From Massilia sp. erpn (GTDB lineage Bacteria > Pseudomonadota > Gammaproteobacteria > Burkholderiales > Burkholderiaceae_D), in assembly GCF_024400215.1 (NCBI RefSeq), contig NZ_CP053748.1:4092001-4156000 (forward strand): DNA of 64,000 nt, read 5' to 3'. The notes under the pieces are model-generated. The model saw only the letters and a list, made by a program, of their open reading frames with translations. It was not told the DNA's origin and made no database searches. Of this stretch, positions 8,348-16,664 are shown one piece after another; positions within the stretch are counted from its first letter, which is position 1, and each line of letters begins with the position of its first letter. The position numbers and the translations under genes were made by a program.

Positions 8348-10285
8348 ATGAGCAGCAGGGATGATAAGCAAAACGCCGAAGAGGGCATCCTGACCGGACG
8401 CCGTGGTTTCCTCGGTAAGAGCGCGGCCTTGGGTTTGGCCGGTGTTTCCATGGGGCTGGTGGCGTGCAAGGATAACGGCGCCAACGCAGCGAAACCGGCC
8501 GCCGGTGCGGCGCCCGCAGCCAAAGGCGGCGGCGCGCATAGCATTGAAGTTCCACCGGGCCAGCTGGACGAGTACTATTCCTTCATCAGTGCCGGTCACG
8601 CCGGCGAAGCGCGCATTATCGGCATGCCTTCGGGCCGCACGCTGAAGCGCATTCCGGTGTTTAACACCGACTGCATGGTCGGCTGGGGCATCACCAACGA
8701 ATCCAAAGCCATTCTGGGCACCAAGGCCGACGGTTCGCTGAAATACACCACCGGCGACACCCACCACGTCCACGGCAGCTACAAGGACGGCACGTATGAC
8801 GGCCGCTGGCTGTTCATCAACGACAAACTGCATGGCCGTCTGGCGCGCATCCGCATGGATATCATGGAGACCGATAAGATCATCGAGATCCCGAATATCC
8901 AGGGCTTCCACGGCCTGTTCCCGGACAAGCGCGACCCGGTCGATGAAAAGATCAACTACACCACCCGCGTATTCTGCGGCGCTGAATTCCACATCCCGCT
9001 GGGCAACGACGGCAAGGACGTGAACGATCCTTCCAAATGGGGCACCCTGTTCACCTGCGTGAACGCGGAAACCATGGAAGTGAAGTGGCAATGCCGCGTG
9101 GACGGCAATATGGACCTGGTGGCCACCACTTATGACGGCAAGTTCGCCGCTTCCAACCAGTACAACACCGAAAACGGCCATGACCTGGCCGGCATGATGT
9201 CGGCCGAGCGCGACGCCTGCGTCTTCTTCCACATCGAGCGTATCGAGAAAGCCGTCAAGGAAGGCAAGTTCACCACCATCGGCACTTCCAAAGTGCCTGT
9301 GGTCGATGGCCGCGCCGTTTCCAATGCGGATCCGAAAACCTCGCTGGTCTGCTACGTCCCTGTGGCGAAGAATCCGCACGGCGTGAACGCCAGCCCGGAT
9401 GGCAAGTACTTCGTTTGCTCCGGCAAGCTGTCGCCAACCACCACCGTGATCCAGCTGGACCTGGTCGCCAAGTGGTTCAACGGCGACCTGAAAGAGCCGC
9501 GCGACGCCGTGGTGGCCGAACCGGAAGTGGGTCTGGGCCCGCTGCACACCGCCTTCGATGGCCGTGGCAACGCCTACACCTCGCTGTTCCTGGACAGCCA
9601 GTGCGTGAAATGGAATGTGGACGCCGCCATCGCCCAGTACAAGGGCGACAAGGCGGTCAAGGTCGTGCTGGAAAAAATGGACGTGCATTACCAGCCAGGC
9701 CACCTGTATTCCTCCATGGGCGAAACCAAGGAAGCCGACGGCAAGCTGCTCAACTCGGGCAACAAGTTCTCGAAAGACCGCTTCCTGCCGGTCGGCCCGC
9801 TGCACGTGGAAACCGAGCAGCTGATCGACATCAGCGGCGAGAAACTGCGCCTGCTGGCCGACCACACTGCCTATTCCGAACCGCACGACGGCATCATCGT
9901 GCGCCGCGATATCGTGAAGACCGTCCAGGTGCAAAGCATGGACGATTTCCCGAACGCGGTGAAACCGGAAACCGCCGGCATCACCCGTCAGGGCAACAAG
10001 GTGCACGTGCGCCTGATGTCCCAGGCGCCGTCCTACAGCATGCCTGAGATCAAGGTGAAAAAGGGCGACGAAGTCACCATCACCCTGACCAACCATGACA
10101 AGGTGGAAGACCTGACCCACGGTTGCGCCATCCCGACCTACAACATCAACTTCATCGTCAACCCGCAGGCCACCAAATCGGTGACCTTCAAGGCCGATCA
10201 CGCTGGTGTGTTCTGGATGTATTGCACCCACTTCTGCCACGCACTGCACTTGGAAATGCGCAGCCGCTTCGTAGTTGAAGCTTAA
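8348..10285 (+). CDS. nosZ: nitrous oxide reductase
   Basis: This is a periplasmic copper enzyme reducing N2O to N2; 645 residues, the normal length. It has a Tat signal (RRGFLGK, about residues 18-24) and a lipobox-like LVAC near residue 39. The CuZ histidines are visible in DTHHVHG, FHGLF, GHDLAG, PHGVN, GPLHTAF and EPHDG. The C-terminal CuA domain has the cysteines and histidine in CTHFCHALHLEM. The Tat signal and FCHALH are clade I traits, while HLEM is reminiscent of clade II. The residue after CT is His where Trp or Glu is usual. ATG 8348 has a GGGAG Shine-Dalgarno. First gene of the nos operon. Confidence 0.97.
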   Translation: MSSRDDKQNAEEGILTGRRGFLGKSAALGLAGVSMGLVACKDNGANAAKPAAGAAPAAKGGGAHSIEVPPGQLDEYYSFISAGHAGEARIIGMPSGRTLKRIPVFNTDCMVGWGITNESKAILGTKADGSLKYTTGDTHHVHGSYKDGTYDGRWLFINDKLHGRLARIRMDIMETDKIIEIPNIQGFHGLFPDKRDPVDEKINYTTRVFCGAEFHIPLGNDGKDVNDPSKWGTLFTCVNAETMEVKWQCRVDGNMDLVATTYDGKFAASNQYNTENGHDLAGMMSAERDACVFFHIERIEKAVKEGKFTTIGTSKVPVVDGRAVSNADPKTSLVCYVPVAKNPHGVNASPDGKYFVCSGKLSPTTTVIQLDLVAKWFNGDLKEPRDAVVAEPEVGLGPLHTAFDGRGNAYTSLFLDSQCVKWNVDAAIAQYKGDKAVKVVLEKMDVHYQPGHLYSSMGETKEADGKLLNSGNKFSKDRFLPVGPLHVETEQLIDISGEKLRLLADHTAYSEPHDGIIVRRDIVKTVQVQSMDDFPNAVKPETAGITRQGNKVHVRLMSQAPSYSMPEIKVKKGDEVTITLTNHDKVEDLTHGCAIPTYNINFIVNPQATKSVTFKADHAGVFWMYCTHFCHALHLEMRSRFVVEA

Positions 10286-10292
10286 GTAAGCC

Positions 10293-10320
10293 AGCCGCGC
10301 GCTCCGGCGCGCGGCTGTTT
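10293..10320 (+). terminator. nosZ-nosR intercistronic hairpin
   Basis: A perfect 10-base GC stem (AGCCGCGCGC / GCGCGCGGCT) with a TCCG tetraloop is followed by GTTTTGT. It begins 8 bases after the nosZ stop. It probably acts as a partial terminator or 3-prime stabiliser, which would make nosZ mRNA more abundant than the downstream nos genes. Confidence 0.7.
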
Positions 10321-10334
10321 TGTATCGCCATCCT

Positions 10335-12554
10335 ATGAAACCGATCAAACCAAGCCGCACGGCATGGCAGCAGACGCTAGCCTTGCTGTCGTTGGTGCTC
10401 GCCCTTATCATCCTGCTGCTGCCGCAGCCGGGCCGCGCCGCCACCTACGAAGCCGAACTTCCCGAACAACTGATGCATGGCCCCGATCTGTGCGGCTTTG
10501 CTCCCTGCCGCGACGTCATGCCGCAGGCCACCCGATTCTCGCATCGCAAAGGCTCGCCCACCTATGTGGAAGCCTTTGGCCCAGGCAAGGACGGCAAGGA
10601 AGAAATCGTCGGCTATGTCTTCCTCTCCACCGACGTGGTGGACATTCCCGCTTACTCCGGCAAACCGGTCGTCACCCTGATCGGCATGGATAAGAAGGGC
10701 ATTATCAGCGGCGTACGCGTGCTGAAACACTCCGAGCCGATTCTGCTGGCCGGCATTCCCGAATCCGTGCTGCTGGACTTCGTCAAGCAATACGTGGGCA
10801 AGAGCGGCGACGCCAAGCTGGAAATCGGCCATGGCGGCTCCGCCGCCGGCGCCGGCCTGGACGCCATCAGCGGCGCCACCGTCACCGCCATCGCCGAGAA
10901 CCAGGTCATTTCTCGCAGCGCCTACGAGATCGGCCGCCAGGTCGGCATCTTCACCGTGGAAGCGCGGCCGCCGGCCCGCTTCACGGCCGTCGACGAGCGC
11001 CTGAACTGGGAGCAGCTGGCCGCCGAGGGCAGCATCCAGCACATGGTGGTGAAAGCATCCGAAGTGGGCGGCGACAATAGTGCCGGTCCCTATATGGACC
11101 TGTATTTCGGCTACCTGAACACGCCCACCATCGGCAAGAGCATCCTCGGCGAGCAGGGCTACCGCCGCCTGATGGAAGACCTGAAGCCGACCGACCACGC
11201 GCTGTTCATCATCGCCAAGGGCCAGGCCTCGTTCAAGGGTTCGGGCTTTGTGCGCGGTGGCATCTACGACCGCATCCAGGTGCGCCAGGACGCGCTGAGC
11301 TTCACCTTCCGCGACACCGACTACCTCAACCTCTATCGCCTGGTGCCGAGCGATACGCCGGACTTCAAGGAATCGGCCATCTTCATCGTGCGCTCGGAGC
11401 AGTTCAATCCGGCCTGGCCCTGGCAACTGGCCCTGCTGGCCAACAAGCAGGATAACAAGACCGGCCAGCGCAGCTTCGTCCACTTCGACCAGGAATACTG
11501 GCTGCCGGCCCGCTACCTGGAAGGCGGCCATCCCAAGGTCGTGAAACCGGAAGCGCTGTGGAAGGGCATCTGGTCCAGCCGCATTCCCGAGATCGTGCTG
11601 TTCGTGGCCCTGCTGGCCGCAACGGTGGCGCTGTATTCCCAGCGCGACCGTCTGGTGCGCATGTCGAATCGCAAGAGCAAACCGTGGATCAGCCGTCCGC
11701 GCACCTTCCTGTGGATCGCCAGCGTCGGCTTCTTCGGCTTCTACCTCAAAGCCCAGCCCAGCATCACCCAGGTCATGACCTGGTTCCACTCCCTGCTCAA
11801 CCAGTGGAAGTGGGAACTGTTCCTGTCCGATCCCTTCATCTTCATCTTCTGGTGGTTCATCATCGCCAGCGTGCTGCTGTGGGGCCGCGGCCTGTTCTGC
11901 GGCTGGCTGTGCCCCTTCGGTTCCCTGCAGCACCTGACGTTCAAGCTGGGCGAGATCATCGGCCTGAAACGTTACCAGCGCCTGCTGCCGAAAGCCCTGC
12001 ACGACAAGCTGCGCTGGGTCAAATACGGCGTGTTCGCCGTGCTGGTGGGCGTGTCGCTGTATTCGATGGAGCTGGCCGAACACCTGGCCGAGATCGAGCC
12101 GTTCAAGACCACCTTCCTGGTCGGCGTGTGGAACCGCACCTGGCCGTTCTGGGTCTTCATCGGCGCGATCATGGGCCTGTCCCTGATCAGCGAGCGGCCC
12201 TACTGCAAGTACATCTGCCCACTGGGCGCCGGTCTCGCCATTCCCGGCCGCTTCCGCCTGTTCGGCCTGAAGCGCAAGGCCGAATGCGAAACCTGCCACG
12301 CCTGCGCCTCCGGCTGCGGCTCGCACGCCATCGACGCCAAAGGCAAGATCGACCAGATGGAATGCCTGCTCTGTCTCGATTGCATGGTGATGTATTACGA
12401 CGATCACGCCTGCCCGCCGCTGGTCAAGGAACGCAAGCGCCGCAGCAATGCCGGCGAAGCGCTGACCCGCATCGGCGCCGACGGCTACTTCGTTTCGCTG
12501 GACAGCCTGCGCGGCACCCTGAAATCCGCCAAGGCGGACAAGGAGTCCGCATGA
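10335..12554 (+). CDS. nosR: nitrous oxide reduction electron donor and regulator NosR
   Basis: This 739-residue membrane flavo-iron-sulfur protein supplies electrons to NosZ. In order it has a signal/TM segment, a periplasmic FMN-binding domain with the flavinylation motif SGATVT (covalent FMN on Thr), and several TM segments from about residue 415. These are followed by cysteine motifs CGWLCPFGS and CKYICPLG, and a ferredoxin-like end with CETCHACASGC and CLLCLDC. The FMN is expected to be attached by the ApbE protein encoded at 16665. The stop overlaps the nosD start (ATGA). Confidence 0.96.
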   Translation: MKPIKPSRTAWQQTLALLSLVLALIILLLPQPGRAATYEAELPEQLMHGPDLCGFAPCRDVMPQATRFSHRKGSPTYVEAFGPGKDGKEEIVGYVFLSTDVVDIPAYSGKPVVTLIGMDKKGIISGVRVLKHSEPILLAGIPESVLLDFVKQYVGKSGDAKLEIGHGGSAAGAGLDAISGATVTAIAENQVISRSAYEIGRQVGIFTVEARPPARFTAVDERLNWEQLAAEGSIQHMVVKASEVGGDNSAGPYMDLYFGYLNTPTIGKSILGEQGYRRLMEDLKPTDHALFIIAKGQASFKGSGFVRGGIYDRIQVRQDALSFTFRDTDYLNLYRLVPSDTPDFKESAIFIVRSEQFNPAWPWQLALLANKQDNKTGQRSFVHFDQEYWLPARYLEGGHPKVVKPEALWKGIWSSRIPEIVLFVALLAATVALYSQRDRLVRMSNRKSKPWISRPRTFLWIASVGFFGFYLKAQPSITQVMTWFHSLLNQWKWELFLSDPFIFIFWWFIIASVLLWGRGLFCGWLCPFGSLQHLTFKLGEIIGLKRYQRLLPKALHDKLRWVKYGVFAVLVGVSLYSMELAEHLAEIEPFKTTFLVGVWNRTWPFWVFIGAIMGLSLISERPYCKYICPLGAGLAIPGRFRLFGLKRKAECETCHACASGCGSHAIDAKGKIDQMECLLCLDCMVMYYDDHACPPLVKERKRRSNAGEALTRIGADGYFVSLDSLRGTLKSAKADKESA

Positions 12555-13846
12555 AAGAACCTGGCTTAATACGCGCCGGGAAGGGCGCCGCTGCGGCGGC
12601 GCTGTCGATCGCCGTCCTGTTGGCCGGCATCGGCAGCGCGGCGGCGGCCACCCTGGTGGTCAAACCCGGCATGTCCATCGCGGAAGCGGTGCAGCGCGCC
12701 CATTCCGGCGATACGGTGCTGGTGGAACGCGGCACCTACCGCGAGAATCTGCTGCTGGACAAACCCATCACCCTGCAAGGCAAGGACAAGCCCACCATCA
12801 GCGGCGGCGGCAAGGGCGACGTGATCCGCATCACCGCCAGCGGCGTCACGCTGCAAGGGCTGATTGTGCGCGACAGCGGCATCGACCAGGGCAAGCAGAA
12901 CTCCGGCGTCTACGTGGTGCCGGGGGCGCACCGCTTTACCATCGCCGACTGCGACATCATCTATACCCTGTTCGGCATCTGGCTGGAGCAGTCCGACGAT
13001 TCCAAAGTGCTGCGCAACCTGATCGTCGGCCGGCGTGACCTGATGTCGGTCCATCGCGGCAACGGCATCCAGGTATACAACACGCGCCGCTCCGAGATCA
13101 TCGACAACCAGGTCAGCTACACGCGCGACGGCATCTATGTGGACGTCTCTTCGCATGCTGTGTTCCGGGGCAACCGCATCCACCACGTGCGCTACGGCAC
13201 CCACTATATGAACACCCACCATAGCCTGTGGGAGAACAACGAGTCCTATCTGAACCGTGGCGGCCTGGCCCTGATGGAGGTACGCGACCTGATCGTGCGC
13301 AACAACAAGGCTTGGGGTAATGAAGACCACGGCATCATGCTGCGCACCATCCAGGACTCGGTGGTGGAAAACAATGTGGTGGCTGCCAACGACCGCGGTT
13401 TCTTCATCTACGACGCTGAATTCAACGTCCTGCGCAATAACCTGGTGATGCGCAACCGCACCGGCGTCCACCTGTCGGCCGGCTCTTCCAATAATGATGT
13501 GGACGGCAACGACTTTATCGGCAACGAGGAACAAGTCAAATTCGTCGCCTCGCGCGACGTGGAATGGGGCCGAAAATCGGGCAATTACTGGAGCAACTAC
13601 AGCGGCTGGGACCAGGACGGCGACAAGGTCGGCGACATTCCCTATGAAGCCAACGATTTGGTGGACCGCCTGAACTGGCAGTACCCGTTGATGAAGCTCC
13701 TGCTCTCCAGCCCATCGCTGCAGACCCTGCGTTTCGTGGCGCGCCAGTTCCCCGTGCTGCGCGCGCCCAGCGTGATCGACCGTCATCCGCGCACGCGCCC
13801 CCTGAACCCGAATTGGAAAAAATGGAATGACTTATCCCCCCATTGA
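12551..13846 (+). CDS. nosD: periplasmic copper-processing protein NosD
   Basis: This 431-residue exported protein has a signal peptide ending near residue 34 (SAAAA) and is mostly right-handed beta-helix of NosD/carbohydrate-binding repeats (NGIQVYNTRR, DGIYVDVSS, RGGLALMEV, HGIMLRTIQD). It works with NosF and NosY in assembly of the CuZ sulfide-bridged copper centre of NosZ. It is coupled to nosR upstream (ATGA) and overlaps nosF by 20 bases. The long upstream extension in the same frame is a shadow of nosR. Confidence 0.96.
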   Translation: MKEPGLIRAGKGAAAAALSIAVLLAGIGSAAAATLVVKPGMSIAEAVQRAHSGDTVLVERGTYRENLLLDKPITLQGKDKPTISGGGKGDVIRITASGVTLQGLIVRDSGIDQGKQNSGVYVVPGAHRFTIADCDIIYTLFGIWLEQSDDSKVLRNLIVGRRDLMSVHRGNGIQVYNTRRSEIIDNQVSYTRDGIYVDVSSHAVFRGNRIHHVRYGTHYMNTHHSLWENNESYLNRGGLALMEVRDLIVRNNKAWGNEDHGIMLRTIQDSVVENNVVAANDRGFFIYDAEFNVLRNNLVMRNRTGVHLSAGSSNNDVDGNDFIGNEEQVKFVASRDVEWGRKSGNYWSNYSGWDQDGDKVGDIPYEANDLVDRLNWQYPLMKLLLSSPSLQTLRFVARQFPVLRAPSVIDRHPRTRPLNPNWKKWNDLSPH

Positions 13847-14750
13847 ACTGAAGAGCGTGAGCAAGCAGTTCGGCGCCCTGCAGGCGCTGAAGGAAGTCTC
13901 GCTGAACGTGAACAAGGGCGAAATGGTTGGCCTGATCGGCCATAACGGCGCCGGCAAAAGCACGCTGTTCAAGCTGATGCTGGGACTGATCCCGGCCAGC
14001 TCCGGCAGCATCCGCGTGCACGGTGCCGACACGTCCGGCCCCGGCTTCCGCCAGGCGCGCCGCCGCATCGGCTACCTGCCCGAGAGCTTCGTCACCTACG
14101 ACAATCTGAGCGGCCTGGAAGTGCTGCAACTGTTCGCCGACCTGAAAAAAGTGCCGCGTTCGGCCTGCGCCGGCACGCTGGAACTGGTCGGCCTGCAGCA
14201 CGCCGCCGGCCGGCGCGTGGGCACCTACTCGAAAGGCATGCGCCAGCGCCTCGGCTTTGCGCAAGCCTTGCTGGGCGAGCCGGACCTGCTTTTCCTCGAC
14301 GAGCCGACCAACGGCCTCGATCCGGAAGGCATCGCCGACTTCTACGCCACGCTGCGCAAGGTGAAAGCGCGCGGCGCGACCATCGTCATCACCTCGCACA
14401 TCCTGGCCGAGATCCAGCAGCGCGTGGACCGTTTGTTCATCATGAAGTCGGGCCAGCTGGCCGCACAAGGCACGCTGGACGAGCTGCGCGCCGGCATGTC
14501 GCTGCCGCTGCTGGTGGAGGCGGCCATGGCCGACCAGGAGGCGGCGGGCGCAGGCCTGCAGGCGTTGCATGGCGTGCCTGGCGTGAAAGCCAGCGCGGAA
14601 GGCGGCAAGCTGACGGTCAGCTGCGAGCGCGAACGCAAGATGGCGGTGCTGTCGGCCTTGTCGGCCAAGGCGCTCGACATCGTGATTCACGAGCCGACGC
14701 TGGAAGAATTGTTCCTTGGTTATGGAGGCGCCCATGTCCGCGCGCATTGA
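13827..14750 (+). CDS. nosF: NosF, ATPase of the NosDFY complex
   Basis: This 307-residue ABC ATPase has Walker A GHNGAGKST (about residues 38-46), signature YSKGMRQR, Walker B LLFLDEPTNGLDPE and switch ITSH. It overlaps both nosD and nosY. With the NosY permease it powers delivery of copper and/or sulfur to NosD during NosZ maturation. Confidence 0.95.
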   Translation: MTYPPIELKSVSKQFGALQALKEVSLNVNKGEMVGLIGHNGAGKSTLFKLMLGLIPASSGSIRVHGADTSGPGFRQARRRIGYLPESFVTYDNLSGLEVLQLFADLKKVPRSACAGTLELVGLQHAAGRRVGTYSKGMRQRLGFAQALLGEPDLLFLDEPTNGLDPEGIADFYATLRKVKARGATIVITSHILAEIQQRVDRLFIMKSGQLAAQGTLDELRAGMSLPLLVEAAMADQEAAGAGLQALHGVPGVKASAEGGKLTVSCERERKMAVLSALSAKALDIVIHEPTLEELFLGYGGAHVRAH

Positions 14751-15558
14751 ATGGACCCAAGTCCGCGTGATCGCGGCCAAAGAATGGCGCGACCGCATCC
14801 GCAACCGCTGGGTGCTGGCGGTGGCCGTATTGTTTGCCATGTTCGCGCTGGCGATCGCCTTGTTCGGCACGGCCCAGCAGGGCGAAGTCGGCTTCCACGG
14901 CATCGAATCGACCGTGGCCAGCCTGGTCAGCCTGGTGATCTACCTGGTGCCGCTGATCGCCCTGATCCTCGGCTATGACGCCATCGTCGGCGAAAAGGAG
15001 AGGGGCGCACTGGAACTGCTGCTGTCCATGCCGATCACGCGGCTGGAAATCCTGCTCGGCAAATACCTCGGCCTGGCGGCGGCGCTGGCCAGTTCCACCG
15101 TGCTCGGTTTCGGCGCCGGCCTGCTGCCGCTGGCGGCGCAGCTCAGTCCCAGCGACGCCTACCACTACGCCGGCTTTGTGCTGAGCGCCATCCTGATGGG
15201 CATGGCCTTCCTCAGCATCTCGATGCTGGTGTCGGTGCTCTCCAGCGACCGCGTGCGCGCCAGCGGCGCGGCAGTCGGCCTGTGGTTCTTCTTCGTGCTG
15301 ATCTTCGATCTGGTGCTGATGGGCGCCCTGGTGCTGAGCCAGGGCAGCTTGGGCAACGCGGTCTTCGCCGGGATTCTGATGCTGAATCCGGCCGACATCT
15401 TCCGCCTGCTGAACATCTTCAGTTCCGAACAGGTTCAGAACATGTATGGCCTGTCCACCGTGATGCCGGAGGGCCTTACCAATCCGGCGGTACTGATGGC
15501 CATCATGCTGGCCTGGATCGTACTGCCCTTTATCTTTGCAATCAGGAGATTCCGATGA
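14734..15558 (+). CDS. nosY: NosY, ABC permease of the NosDFY complex
   Basis: This 274-residue protein has six hydrophobic segments and the ABC-2 motif GEKERGALELLLSMP. The start at 14734 (MSARIEW) has a GGAGG Shine-Dalgarno; an in-frame ATG 18 bases earlier is less well placed. The stop overlaps the nosL start (ATGA). Confidence 0.95.
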   Translation: MSARIEWTQVRVIAAKEWRDRIRNRWVLAVAVLFAMFALAIALFGTAQQGEVGFHGIESTVASLVSLVIYLVPLIALILGYDAIVGEKERGALELLLSMPITRLEILLGKYLGLAAALASSTVLGFGAGLLPLAAQLSPSDAYHYAGFVLSAILMGMAFLSISMLVSVLSSDRVRASGAAVGLWFFFVLIFDLVLMGALVLSQGSLGNAVFAGILMLNPADIFRLLNIFSSEQVQNMYGLSTVMPEGLTNPAVLMAIMLAWIVLPFIFAIRRFR

Positions 15559-16067
15559 AATTAAGTATTCCCACCGTGCTGGCGGCCTTGCTGCTCACCG
15601 CATGCAGCCAGAGCGCGACCGACATCTCCGCCAAAGAGCCGGACGCCGGCGCCAGCTGCTCGCTGGACGGCATGGTGCTGAAAGACTTCCCCGGCTCGAA
15701 AGCCCAGGTGCGCTATGCCGACGGCAAGACCGACTACTACTGCGACGTGATGGAGCTGTTCGGCACCGTCTTCGCGCCGGAGCAGAAGCGTGTCGTGGGC
15801 GCGCTCTACGTGCAGGACATGGGCAAGGCCAACTGGGACCAGCCGGCCGGCAACTGGATCGATGCACGCAAGGCCATCTACGTCATCGGCAGCAAGAAGC
15901 ACGGCTCCATGGGCCCGACCATTGTGCCTTTCGCCAACGCCAATGAAGCGCAAGCCTTCGCCGCCAAGGAAGGCGGCTCGGTGCTGAACTTCAGCGACGT
16001 CAAGCCTGACATGGTGAGGATGGGCGGTGGCGCCGCTCACGATTCCGGCATGGGCGGAGGTCACTAA
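15555..16067 (+). CDS. nosL: copper chaperone lipoprotein NosL
   Basis: This 170-residue protein has a lipoprotein signal (LTACS, Cys near residue 16). The NosL domain shows SCSLDGMVLKDFPG and YYCDVMELFG. It binds Cu(I) and hands copper to NosD. Its usual CxxCGM-like site is reduced here to CSLDGM plus the second Cys. It is translationally coupled to nosY. A divergent paralogue is encoded at 61200-61631. Confidence 0.93.
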   Translation: MKLSIPTVLAALLLTACSQSATDISAKEPDAGASCSLDGMVLKDFPGSKAQVRYADGKTDYYCDVMELFGTVFAPEQKRVVGALYVQDMGKANWDQPAGNWIDARKAIYVIGSKKHGSMGPTIVPFANANEAQAFAAKEGGSVLNFSDVKPDMVRMGGGAAHDSGMGGGH

Positions 16068-16085
16068 GCCTCGCAAGAAATTCGG

Positions 16086-16110
16086 CGGCAGTCTTGAAAA
16101 CTGCCGTCTT
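16086..16110 (+). terminator. intercistronic hairpin after nosL
   Basis: Perfect 7-base stem CGGCAGT / ACTGCCG with a CTTGAAA loop, followed by TCTTT. It is a weak terminator or processing hairpin between nosL and the cytochrome gene. Confidence 0.5.
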
Positions 16111-16160
16111 TCCGCTGTTCGCAGCATTTTTCCGTTTCTCAGACCTAGAAAGAGACCACT

Positions 16161-16469
16161 ATGAAAATCACAGTATCCGCACTGTTCCTGGCCATCGCAT
16201 CGTTCGCCAGCGCATCCGCCGGCGCCGCCGACGCTGCCCTGGGCGAAAAAATCTTCAAAGCCACTTGCCAATCCTGCCACGGTGCAGGCGTGCTGGGCGC
16301 GCCGAAAGCCGGCGACAAAGCCGCATGGCAGCCGCGCGTCGCCAAAGGCAAAAAAGCCGTGTACGACAACGCCATCAAGGGCTTCAAAATGATGCCGCCA
16401 AAAGGCGGCAACGCCGGCCTGAAAGATGACGAAGTCAAAGCCGCCGTCGATTACATGATGCCGAAGTAA
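16161..16469 (+). CDS. small periplasmic c-type cytochrome (class I, c5-like)
   Basis: This 102-residue protein has a signal peptide ending near AGA (residue 22), one haem site CQSCH (about residues 36-40), and an axial Met in GFKMMPPKGG. The length and layout match short cytochrome c5/c4-like carriers. Its position inside the nos cluster suggests that it carries electrons from the bc1 complex to NosZ. That role is inferred from context. Confidence 0.92.
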   Translation: MKITVSALFLAIASFASASAGAADAALGEKIFKATCQSCHGAGVLGAPKAGDKAAWQPRVAKGKKAVYDNAIKGFKMMPPKGGNAGLKDDEVKAAVDYMMPK

Positions 16470-16529
16470 ACCGTTTTTACCGCCCGCGTGGAGCTCTGTC
16501 ATGGGTGGCTCTGCGCGGCGCGGTTTTTT

Positions 16530-16642
16530 GAGTCTTTTTAAAATGGCCATGGCGTCGTTGCTGGCGCCTCGCCGTGCAGATGCACTGTCTTCGGCGCCCC
16601 GCCTTGGCGCTGCGCCTAGCCCTGACCATTTTAAAAAAACTC
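16530..16642. repeat. 17-base inverted repeat enclosing a 79-base spacer
   Basis: GAGTCTTTTTAAAATGG (16530-16546) and CCATTTTAAAAAAACTC (16626-16642) are inverted repeats with one mismatch. They sit in the otherwise featureless gap between the cytochrome and apbE. The spacer contains further GGCGCC-type dyads. The A/T-rich arms could form a long hairpin acting as a terminator, or be the ends of a small non-autonomous element. Confidence 0.55.
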
Positions 16643-16664
16643 ACGACTTGGAAGGGAACCTGCC

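Noticed and set aside
8237..10444. 735-codon open frame on the minus strand opposite nosZ
   Set aside because: It is the antisense shadow of nosZ; composition is typical of GC-rich reverse frames (His, Val, Asp-rich), with no recognisable domain.
10377..12407. 676-codon minus-strand frame opposite nosR
   Set aside because: Shadow of nosR with no signal, domain or ribosome-binding site.
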